A model generated the notes under the pieces. That model did not search any database, had not been told where the DNA came from, and was given only the letters and a program-made list of their open reading frames with translations. Of a stretch of DNA of 11,666 nucleotides, positions 6,767 through 11,666 are shown in pieces. A program made the position numbers and the translations under genes. This DNA comes from DASWIG01 sp965371445 (GTDB taxonomy: Bacteria; Acidobacteriota; Thermoanaerobaculia; Multivoradales; J023), in the NCBI GenBank assembly GCA_965371445.1, contig CBDUYN010000253.1, positions 1 to 11,666 of the forward strand, given 5' to 3'. Positions within the stretch are counted from its first letter, which is position 1. The number at the start of each line of letters is the position of its first letter.

Positions 6767-7120
6767 ACCAACTCGTCGGCCGGCGTCAACGACGTCGATG
6801 GCGGCAACTGCATCCTCGGCTCGCCGAGCTGGGCGGTGTCGAACGCTTCGACACTCTCGGTGTGGTACTGGCACGGCCAGCGCGACGCCGGCGACGACCG
6901 TCGGGTGACTTCGTTCTTCCTGGAGTACTCCACCAACGGCGGCGGGTCCTGGAATACGCTCGCTTCCAACGGTGACTCGACCTCGAACGCGGCGTGGACC
7001 AACGCCACGGCGTCGATCCCGGCGGGCTCGAACGTGCAGCTGCGCGTGCAGTGCTCGGACGGTGCCGGTCCCGGCGACCTCGTCGAATGCGCCATCGACG
7101 ACGTGTCGATCTGCGAGTAG
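6767..7120 (+). pseudogene. Orphan C-terminal beta-sandwich fragment of a secreted protein
   Basis: The frame is open from within the helicase tail region, but recognisable protein begins at about 6767 (TNSSAGVNDVDGG) and runs to a TAG at 7118-7120. The product has the features of the C-terminal jelly-roll module found in secreted metallopeptidases and hydrolases: a DVDGG motif, a LSVWYWHGQ strand, EYSTNGGGSWNTL (typically seen as VSxDGGxSW), and a final VECAIDDV. The N-terminal part of that module, the catalytic domain and a signal peptide are all missing, and the helicase ends only about 60 bp upstream. I read this as the surviving 3' end of a deleted gene. The GTG at 6836 could in principle start a 94-aa protein, but it would cut into the module. 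Whether it is expressed is unknown. Confidence 0.65.
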
Positions 7121-7134
7121 GACGATCCAGTCCG

Positions 7135-7157
7135 CGGCGGGGACTTCGTCCCCGCCG
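7135..7157. terminator. Strong hairpin after the orphan module
   Basis: CGGCGGGGAC (7135-7144) pairs perfectly with GTCCCCGCCG (7148-7157) across a TTC loop, 14 bp after the stop at 7120. It lacks a U tract; a second, complete terminator follows within 50 bp. Confidence 0.55.
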
Positions 7158-7185
7158 TGAGGCGCGACGCCTGAAGTCGACGAAG

Positions 7186-7214
7186 GGGGCGGAACCTGAT
7201 TCCGTCCCTTTTTT
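7186..7214 (+). terminator. Intrinsic (Rho-independent) terminator
   Basis: GGGGCGGAA (7186-7194) pairs with TTCCGTCCC (7200-7208), including one G.T wobble, across the loop CCTGA. Six T residues follow at 7209-7214. It ends transcription arriving from the helicase and orphan-module side and insulates the downstream ATPase gene. It was probably the terminator of the lost secreted-protein gene. Confidence 0.85.
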
Positions 7215-7292
7215 CGTGGGACGTCTTCTGCTGGCTGGACCGCCGGCCCTCCTCTGGCTCGGATCTTGCCGCTGTGGTAGACAAGAAGGGTC

Positions 7293-9092
7293 ATGAGGAT
7301 CCCCTACGGCGTCACCGACTTCTACCGTCTCCGCACCCGCGACCAGCTCTACGTCGATCGCACCGACCACATCGCGACCGTCGAGGGCTTGGGGGATTCC
7401 CTGCTCTTCCTGCGTCCGCGGCGTTTCGGCAAGTCGCTGTGGCTCTCCACCCTGGCCACCTACTACGACCTGCGCCACGCCGACGAGCACGGGCGCCTCT
7501 TCGGCGACCTGGCGATCGGCAAGTCGCCGACGCCGTTGGCCCATCGCCACTTCGTGCTCCTTTGGGACTTCTCCGACATCGACCCGGATCCTCCCTTGGG
7601 CGAGGGTCCGCGGGTTCGGCGTCTCGGTGTCGAGATCCACAGATACCTCAACAGCAGCGTCAAGAGCTTCGCCAGTGACTTCCGGGAGCACCTGCCAGAG
7701 GCCGTGGACATCGAGCCGGACGCCTTCAGCACTCTGGAGAATCTCCTCGCCGCGATCCGTCGCACTCCCTACCGCCTCCATCTCCTGATCGACGAGTACG
7801 ACAACTTCGCCAACGAGGTGCTGACCGCCGACAGAGACGCCTACGAGGAGCTGGTCACGAGCGACGGTCCCTTCAAGCGGCTCTTCAAGTGGGTCAAGGG
7901 GGCGATGGGCCGCAAGGGGATCGACCGGCTCTTCATCACCGGCGTCTCGCCGCTGGTGATGTCGGACGTCACCAGCGGCATGAACGTCGCCGAAAACGTC
8001 TATCTCTATCCCGAGCTGAATGCTCTCTGCGGCTTTACCGACGTGGAGGCCCGGGGCTTGCTCGAAGAGCTCCACGCCGAGAAAGCCGCCGTCGCGGAGC
8101 CGCTTTGGACGGCCTCAGCGGCGCGCGACATGCTTCGTGACTGGTACAACGGCTACCGCTTCGCCACGAGCGCCGAGGAGGCGATCTACAACCCGACCCT
8201 GGTCTTCTACTTCCTCAAGCACCTTCAGCGCACCGACACCTATCCGGAGCAGATGCTCGACGCCAATCTCGCTGCCGACGAGGGCAAGCTCGACTACCTC
8301 GCCCGGGAGGCGGCGGGGCAAGACGCCGTGGTCAACGTGATCCGCAAGGAAGGGCCTCTCGAGATCCGCCAGCTTCTCGACCGCTTCACTCTACGCGTCA
8401 TGCTCGAGCGCTCGGGCCAGGACGCGAGCTTCCTCGGCTCGTACCTCTTCTACTTCGGCATGCTCACCTTGAAGATGGGAAGGACCGCGACCAAGACCCT
8501 GGAGCTCGTGGTCCCCAACGAGGTGGTGCGCGGTCTCTACGTGGAACGCGTCCGGGAGATCCTCATGCCGCTGGGCGTCTCGCGCACCACCGCCGACGAG
8601 CTCCTCTTCACCTTCTTGCGCGACGGTGAGCTCGAGCCACTCCTTGATTTCATCGAAGCGACCCTCTTCCCGACCTTCTCGAACCGCGACGCCACCTGGG
8701 CCAACGAGCTGACGGTCAAGACCGTCTTCCTGACCCTCTTGTGGAACGAGGCGGCCTACATCACCCACTCCGAGCCGGAGCTGGACCACAGGTATGCGGA
8801 TCTCTGCTTGCTGCGCCGTCCCGACGCGCGGGATTCGAGCCTTTGGGACTTGCTCTTTGAATTCAAGCGGTTGTCGCTCAAAGACCTGGGAATGAGCGGC
8901 AAGGACGTGAAGGCGTCGTCGCGCTCGGAGCTGATGGAGCACGCGTTGGTAAAAGACGCCCTCGCGCAGGCCGAGGCCCAGATCGCGGCCTACCGGTCGG
9001 CCCTCGAAAGAAGCCGGGGCGAGACGCTCCGGCTGCGCCGCTACGCGGTGGTGGCGCTGGGCTTCGAGCGGCTCGTCGTCCGGACGGGCTGA
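7293..9092 (+). CDS. AAA-ATPase_like / PDDEXK_9 (DUF1703) family protein
   Basis: This 599-aa protein has the two-domain layout of AAA-ATPase_like (PF09820) plus PDDEXK_9 (PF08011). The N-terminus IPYGVTDFYRLRTRDQLYVD is the family signature opening. The degenerate Walker A is RPRRFGKS (41-48, Lys47), and Walker B is LLIDEYDN (164-171). A conserved TGVSPLVMSD block (216-225) follows, then an NGYRF-type motif near 290. The C-terminal part carries the nuclease-fold acids in RYADLCLL (Asp503) and EFK (Glu523, Lys525), giving the D...ExK arrangement of PD-(D/E)XK enzymes. Biochemical function is not established for most members; large paralogous sets occur in some genomes, and nuclease activity is inferred from the fold. 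The ATG fits the family, although GAAGG lies only about three bases away. It has its own unit, with a terminator upstream and no cotranscribed neighbour close by. It looks intact. Confidence 0.88.
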   Translation: MRIPYGVTDFYRLRTRDQLYVDRTDHIATVEGLGDSLLFLRPRRFGKSLWLSTLATYYDLRHADEHGRLFGDLAIGKSPTPLAHRHFVLLWDFSDIDPDPPLGEGPRVRRLGVEIHRYLNSSVKSFASDFREHLPEAVDIEPDAFSTLENLLAAIRRTPYRLHLLIDEYDNFANEVLTADRDAYEELVTSDGPFKRLFKWVKGAMGRKGIDRLFITGVSPLVMSDVTSGMNVAENVYLYPELNALCGFTDVEARGLLEELHAEKAAVAEPLWTASAARDMLRDWYNGYRFATSAEEAIYNPTLVFYFLKHLQRTDTYPEQMLDANLAADEGKLDYLAREAAGQDAVVNVIRKEGPLEIRQLLDRFTLRVMLERSGQDASFLGSYLFYFGMLTLKMGRTATKTLELVVPNEVVRGLYVERVREILMPLGVSRTTADELLFTFLRDGELEPLLDFIEATLFPTFSNRDATWANELTVKTVFLTLLWNEAAYITHSEPELDHRYADLCLLRRPDARDSSLWDLLFEFKRLSLKDLGMSGKDVKASSRSELMEHALVKDALAQAEAQIAAYRSALERSRGETLRLRRYAVVALGFERLVVRTG

Positions 9093-9347
9093 AAACCTGT
9101 CGCCTCGAATCCCTCGCCGCGCCGCTCTCAGGCCGCCGCCCCATGGTTCTTCTCTTTGTCGTTCTTCTCTTCTCTTTGTCGCTCTTCCCTGGTCCCGGCG
9201 GACGCTTGTGGCGAGTACGGGCAAGAGCCTTGACGTCCGGCGAGTGGACCGTACCTCCTCTTGACCGGCAACGGCTAGCCCAGGTAGGCTGAGACCAGGA
9301 AAGCCGGGCACCAAGGAGCTCCAGGAGCGCTGTGGGGATCGTTTGGT
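9093..9347. other. Intergenic stretch after the ATPase gene with a pyrimidine-rich duplication
   Basis: No gene is supported here. The region contains a 20-bp tandem duplication at 9151-9190 and otherwise unremarkable GC-rich sequence. No hairpin with a U tract was found after the ATPase stop at 9090-9092. Confidence 0.5.
9151..9190. repeat. 20-bp pyrimidine-rich tandem duplication
   Basis: TCTCTTTGTCGTTCTTCTCT (9151-9170) is followed directly by a copy with two differences (9171-9190). The core TTTGTCGCTCTTC of the second copy is also present at 686-698 in another intergenic region, which suggests a dispersed low-complexity family. Confidence 0.7.
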
Positions 9348-9566
9348 GTGCCGATCGTCGAGGAGACTCCATGGAAGCCCCGAGAACCACCGAACGCCGA
9401 GAGAATCGTTCGTCTGCGGGAGGAGAGGCAAGAGACGCGGCTGCGCTACGCGGTGAAGGGCGCCGGCGGCTGGTGGAACCCCCAGGAGCGCGTCTGGGAG
9501 CTGCGGCAAGACCGGGTGGCGTCCCTGGGCCTGGCGGATCGGATCGTCGAGAGCCGGGACCGGTAG
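9348..9566 (+). CDS. Small conserved-looking 72-aa protein with a GGxWNPxxxVWEL motif
   Basis: GTG at 9348 opens a 72-aa frame ending in TAG at 9564-9566. Third positions are mostly G/C. The C-terminal half reads YAVKGAGGWWNPQERVWEL, then RQDRVASLGLADRIV. I recall this pattern (K.AGG.W.P...VW.L..D.V..LGL.DRIV) from short uncharacterised proteins in proteobacteria, cyanobacteria and acidobacteria, often near mobile or toxin-antitoxin genes, but I cannot name the family. The N-terminus (IVEETPWKPREPPNAERIV) also has the look of such proteins. No Shine-Dalgarno is clear (GGGG lies about ten bases upstream), and an upstream start is possible. Two competing frames overlap, but this one carries the recognisable motif. 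It is isolated: an ATPase gene lies upstream and gene fragments downstream. A regulatory or antitoxin role would be a guess. Confidence 0.6.
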   Translation: MPIVEETPWKPREPPNAERIVRLREERQETRLRYAVKGAGGWWNPQERVWELRQDRVASLGLADRIVESRDR

Positions 9567-9577
9567 CCAGAAGGAGA

Positions 9578-9605
9578 CGAGGCGTCGCCTCGCTACATGT
9601 AGCGA
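9578..9605. repeat. Two overlapping perfect palindromes at the edge of the lower-GC island
   Basis: CGAGGCG-T-CGCCTCG (9578-9592) is a perfect palindrome around one central base. TCGCTACATGTAGCGA (9590-9605) is a perfect 16-bp palindrome, overlapping the first by three bases. They begin 11 bp after the stop codon of the 72-aa gene and sit where base composition drops. They could terminate that gene, be an operator, or mark an insertion boundary. Confidence 0.55.
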
Positions 9606-9682
9606 CCTCACGCTTCGCCGCATACTTATTATGTTGGGCGGCAAGAACCGCATATCCCGAGAATCTGCCGCTTGAGTAGTTG

Positions 9683-9826
9683 ATGCAATTCGAAATTGAA
9701 GGAACCATTAAAGGAAGATCCCGACCGATGCCAGATGATGCTAAAGACAGTGAAGAGGCCGCCGAGTCATCTGTCCGGCTCTCACCGAGCGGACCCTCAC
9801 TATACTCAGAGCGCTACCAGCATTGA
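9683..9826 (+). CDS. Possible 47-aa ORF of unknown function
   Basis: ATG at 9683 opens a 47-codon frame ending in TGA at 9824-9826, starting MQFEIEGTIKGRSRPMPDDA. Base composition is lower in GC than its neighbours, like the ApeA-like fragment that starts 18 bp downstream. No good ribosome-binding site is visible and I recognise no family. It may be a chance ORF or another relic in the same acquired segment. Confidence 0.2.
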   Translation: MQFEIEGTIKGRSRPMPDDAKDSEEAAESSVRLSPSGPSLYSERYQH

Positions 9827-9837
9827 TCCCTGAAGAG
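9801..9837 (+). promoter_or_regulatory. Candidate -10 element and ribosome-binding site of the ApeA-like fragment
   Basis: TATACT (9801-9806, 5 of 6 to consensus) is 38 bases before the ATG at 9845, and GAAGAG (9832-9837) is a reasonable Shine-Dalgarno seven bases before it. No good -35 was found at the matching distance. This suggests the truncated gene kept its native 5' signals. Confidence 0.3.
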
Positions 9838-9844
9838 CAAGGCT

Positions 9845-10132
9845 ATGCAAAAAGAAGTTCATGGCCTTTGGTGGCGAACCGAAGAGCCAAATGAGAGTCT
9901 CCACGGCACACTCGTCATTGAACGAGATGGTAGATCCCGACTGAAAGTAACTCTCGCCGACCATGATACATCATTGATGAGAGACCTGCGGGCCAACTAC
10001 GACTCTTGCCGAATAATTCATGGCATCCAGTCCCAGACTGGAAAACTCTACTCTCTCTGTAATTGCGATGTGATGTCATGGCCCTTTATCAGCACTGGGC
10101 CTCCTCAGGTTGAATTCCAACCGACCTTTTGA
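9845..10132 (+). pseudogene. N-terminal domain of an ApeA-like (HEPN anti-phage) protein, truncated
   Basis: The 95-aa product begins MQKEVHGLWWRTEEPNES and continues with a GTL strand, IIHGIQSQTGKLYSLCNC and a Ser/Gly/Pro-rich segment. This follows the pattern of the ApeA N-terminal domain (ApeA_NTD1): F/G-x-WW-x-P-x-x-P near the start, GTL, IIxG-x-T-x-x-G-K and L-x-x-C. Intact ApeA proteins are several hundred residues long and carry a C-terminal HEPN RNase domain that aborts infection. Here the frame ends at TGA 10130-10132, and the very next sequence is unrelated peptidase propeptide, so the catalytic part is gone. Base composition is clearly lower in GC than the surrounding genes, consistent with horizontal acquisition. 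A plausible ribosome-binding site remains, so a domain-sized protein could still be made. The family call is from motif memory, not a search. Confidence 0.6.
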
Positions 10133-10687
10133 CCTCAAACCGGGGCCTGCTGGGCTTGACAGCGGCGGATCTCGCCGAATACGAGGTGACCGACAGGGTC
10201 TATAGCCAGGTCACCGGCGTGACGCACGTCTATCTGCGTCAGCTTCACCAGGGGATACCGATCTACAACGCTCAGCTGCAAGTCAACGTCAATCGCGACG
10301 GCCGGATCCTGGGTCTCGGCAACGCCTTCGTACCCGACCTCGTCCAGGCCCTGGCCTTGAAGTCGGCCAAGCCCTGAGCTTGCTCCGGCCGCAGCCGTAG
10401 CTGCGGCCACGCGGCATCTGGGAGTGAAGCTTCAGCGGCACCCCTCACGGGAGCCGATCGAGTCGCGGCTCATGTGGCTTCCGATCCGTGCCGGCGACGT
10501 GCGCCTGGTGTGGAATTTCCAGATCCGGACCAAGGGCGGCCAGCACCACTACGACTTTACCGTCGACGCTTCGTCCGGCCAGATCTGGACCCGGTTCGAC
10601 TGGATCACAGCCGCCCAATACCGGGTCTACGCCCAACCGACGGAGAGCCCCAACCACACCACCCCGCTGCCGCCGGCCGCTTGCTGA
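10133..10687 (+). pseudogene. Frameshifted fragment of an M36 (fungalysin-type) peptidase propeptide
   Basis: The first piece (frame of 10129, to a TGA at 10375-10377) reads GLTAADLAEYEVTDRV, then TGVTHVYLRQLHQGIPIYNA, LQVNVNRDGRILGLGNAFV. This is the FTP propeptide domain of fungalysin/thermolysin-like peptidases. The second piece, one frame over (open before 10424, to TGA 10685-10687), continues with SPELAPAAAVAAATRHLGV, a LMWLPIRAGDVRLVWNFQI strand, YDFTVDASSGQIWTRFDW and ESPNHTTPLPPA, matching the PepSY-like second half. Removing one C from CCC at 10372-10374 would join them (KPELAPAAAV). The signal peptide, the start of the propeptide and the whole zinc catalytic domain are absent. The left end abuts the ApeA-like fragment. 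A sequencing error could explain the frameshift but not the missing ends. Confidence 0.75.
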
Positions 10688-10780
10688 GGGTCTCGCGCCG
10701 GCTGGACCGACATGGCAGCGGAAGACCTCTTCGTCGTCCTCTCGGCCGGCCGGGCCCACTTCCGGGTTAAGGACCTTCTT

Positions 10781-10965
10781 CGGCTCACTGGGGAGGCCGG
10801 ATTTCCCGCCAGGTCGCTGGCCGAAACGACGAGCTGGTGCGGACTGTCGGGCAGGGCTCCCGCGAGCTGGAGCGTCGCCCCCTCTTCGGTCGTCTCCCAT
10901 TCGGCCATGGGGCCGATCCCAGGCTCTCCGGCAAGGCGCGCTTTGAGGCCCAGAGCCTTAAAAAT
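10781..10965 (-). pseudogene. Possible remnant of an Ig-like repeat domain
   Basis: On the minus strand one frame reads GATLQLAGALPDSPHQLVV, then SASDLAGNPASPV, with mostly G/C third positions. A D-x-AGN strand near the end of a short beta-rich segment is typical of bacterial Ig-like and related extracellular repeats. Beyond this the frame degenerates into Arg/Lys-rich sequence with poor codon use and runs antisense into the peptidase fragment. No start codon or ribosome-binding site is convincing. It could be chance, given how GC bias opens antisense frames. Confidence 0.25.
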
Positions 10966-10971
10966 AGGGAC

Positions 10972-10999
10972 TTGACATGTCCGAGAAATGCTCTAGTGC
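10972..10999 (+). promoter_or_regulatory. Candidate sigma70-like promoter pointing at the 3' end of the RRM gene
   Basis: A perfect -35 TTGACA (10972-10977) is followed 16 bp later by a poor -10 (TAGTGC), or alternatively by TGC-TCTAGT as an extended -10 at a short 14-bp spacing. No plus-strand gene follows; a transcript would run antisense into the RRM gene. Could be a relic or chance. Confidence 0.25.
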
Positions 11000-11082
11000 C
11001 GTGCGCCGGTACCGTAACCCCCCTCGGGAGATCTGCGGCAACGGCGACACGACGGGCTGACTGAGCAGCCTGGGGCGCGGGC

Positions 11083-11352
11083 TTACCAGCGCCCGCCAGA
11101 CCGGTCGTCCTTGCGGGGACGCGCCTCGTTGACGGTGAGGCTGCGGCCGCCCATCGACGTCTTGTCCAGCGCCTGGATCGCCTCGTCGGCACCGCTCGCC
11201 ATCTCGACGAAGCCAAAGCCCCGCGGACGTCCGGTCTCCCGGTCGGTGATCAGGTTGACGGACTCCACTTCGCCATGCTCGGCGAACGCCTCGCGGATTT
11301 CGTCTTCGGTGGCGGAGAAGGGGAGGTTACCTACGTAGATCTTTTTCGACAT
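11083..11352 (-). CDS. Single-RRM RNA-binding protein (cold-inducible Rbp type)
   Basis: This 89-aa protein is a single RNA-recognition motif. RNP2 is IYVGNLPF (5-12) and RNP1 is RGFGFVEM (44-51), with the aromatic residues that stack on RNA bases (Tyr6, Phe46, Phe48) in place. A short basic, Gly-containing tail (RPRKDDRSGGRW) follows. Such proteins occur in cyanobacteria, deltaproteobacterial groups and Acidobacteriota, bind single-stranded RNA, and are often cold- or stress-induced. The ATG (11352-11350) is preceded by AGGAAAG (11368-11362) at a good distance. The stop is TAA at 11085-11083; a 6-bp GCGGGC/GCCCGC stem (11077-11082/11091-11096) and a 5-bp GGCTG/CAGCC stem (11055-11059/11066-11070) lie at its 3' end without a U tract. 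A structured leader is possible: a perfect 15-nt palindrome lies at 11402-11416. Confidence 0.93.
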   Translation of the reverse strand: MSKKIYVGNLPFSATEDEIREAFAEHGEVESVNLITDRETGRPRGFGFVEMASGADEAIQALDKTSMGGRSLTVNEARPRKDDRSGGRW

Positions 11353-11666
11353 GCTCGTGGTCTTTCCTGACCCGCCCGTTCACTCAGGCAGGTCGATTGT
11401 TCCGGCGCGGCGCCGGCAGGTGCTGACGGACTGGGATCACTGCCAATGGATGACGGAGACTCGATTCGCTCGGGAAGGGATCTGTAGGTTCGCTTCAGGA
11501 GGGGCCTAGTCTGACGCTCGATCCGGTGGAAGAGCCCAAGGATCTGGTGCTGGACAAACCCAGCGGTGGCAGTATGGCCGGTTCCGAGGCTCGATGCAAG
11601 CCCAATCTGGCCAGGACTTTCCCCAATTCTTCACGCCTCCAGCGGCAGCAGCAGGATTCCGCGTTC
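11353..11666. other. Upstream region of the RRM gene and unresolved right end
   Basis: Apart from the ribosome-binding site of the RRM gene and the palindrome CCGGCGC-G-GCGCCGG (11402-11416), I see no clear promoter or gene. A plus-strand frame is open from 11454 to the edge (with EEPKDLVLDKPSGG), but it has no convincing start or family. The last 36 bases on the minus strand may be the end of a gene (see the next entry). Confidence 0.4.
11631..11666 (-). CDS. Possible last 11 codons of a minus-strand gene entering from the right
   Basis: Reading inward from the right edge on the minus strand gives ERGILLLPLEA followed by TGA (11633-11631). Codons are GC-ending and the sequence looks like a natural protein C-terminus, but 11 codons are too few to exclude chance. 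Confidence 0.2.
   Translation of the reverse strand, partial: ERGILLLPLEA

Noticed and set aside
9633..9690. Integron attC-like site (GTTGGGC at 9633-9639 and GTTGATGC further on, next to a small ORF)
   Set aside because: No partner RYYYAAC core at a suitable distance, GTTGATG does not fit GTTRRRY, the inverted arms are only six bases, and no integrase is seen.
9845..10132. A working ApeA anti-phage system
   Set aside because: Only the N-terminal domain is present; the HEPN nuclease region with its R-x4-6-H motif does not follow.

Overview
The window is high-GC DNA with strong G/C third-position bias, which produces very long meaningless antisense ORFs. Several things point to a free-living Gram-negative-type bacterium: a DUF3516 Ski2-like helicase, a secreted trypsin-like protease with a C-terminal membrane anchor, an AAA-ATPase_like/PDDEXK_9 protein, fragments of secreted M36-type peptidases and a single-RRM protein. 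Acidobacteriota (for example a Thermoanaerobaculia-like lineage) or Myxococcota would fit. That placement is inference; there is no rRNA or tRNA to anchor it.

Layout: (a) 1-377 holds the C-terminal end of an unrecognised protein. (b) 378-978 is gene-free and rich in structure: overlapping palindromes, purine/pyrimidine-rich inverted repeats, a 16-19 bp hairpin at 742-784 and a 41-bp tandem repeat at 792-941. (c) 979-6705 is the conserved core: a minus-strand serine protease diverging from ligA over 65 bp, then a 30-codon ORF resembling the start of a response-regulator receiver, then the DUF3516 helicase. Both divergent genes have a -10-like hexamer 6-7 nt before the start codon and no Shine-Dalgarno sequence, so both may be leaderless. 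(d) 6767-7214 is the orphan C-terminal beta-sandwich of a lost secreted protein, followed by a clear intrinsic terminator. (e) 7293-9092 is an intact AAA-ATPase_like/PDDEXK_9 gene.

(f) 9093-10965 is an accessory region made largely of fragments: a duplicated pyrimidine-rich 20-mer, a 72-aa small protein, nested palindromes, a lower-GC island ending in the N-terminal domain of an ApeA-like (HEPN anti-phage) protein, and directly abutting it a frameshifted piece of an M36 peptidase propeptide. A possible Ig-like fragment lies on the minus strand after that. (g) 11083-11352 encodes a small RRM RNA-binding protein on the minus strand. The right end is poorly resolved and may contain the last codons of another minus-strand gene.

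The genes do not form one pathway. LigA and the helicase are housekeeping nucleic-acid enzymes, and the protease is an envelope protein. The rest reads as a patch that has repeatedly gained and lost accessory genes. I see no convincing intact new multi-gene system. The most interesting items are the ApeA-domain relic, the tandem palindromic repeat, the receiver-like micro-ORF before the helicase and the divergent leaderless promoters.
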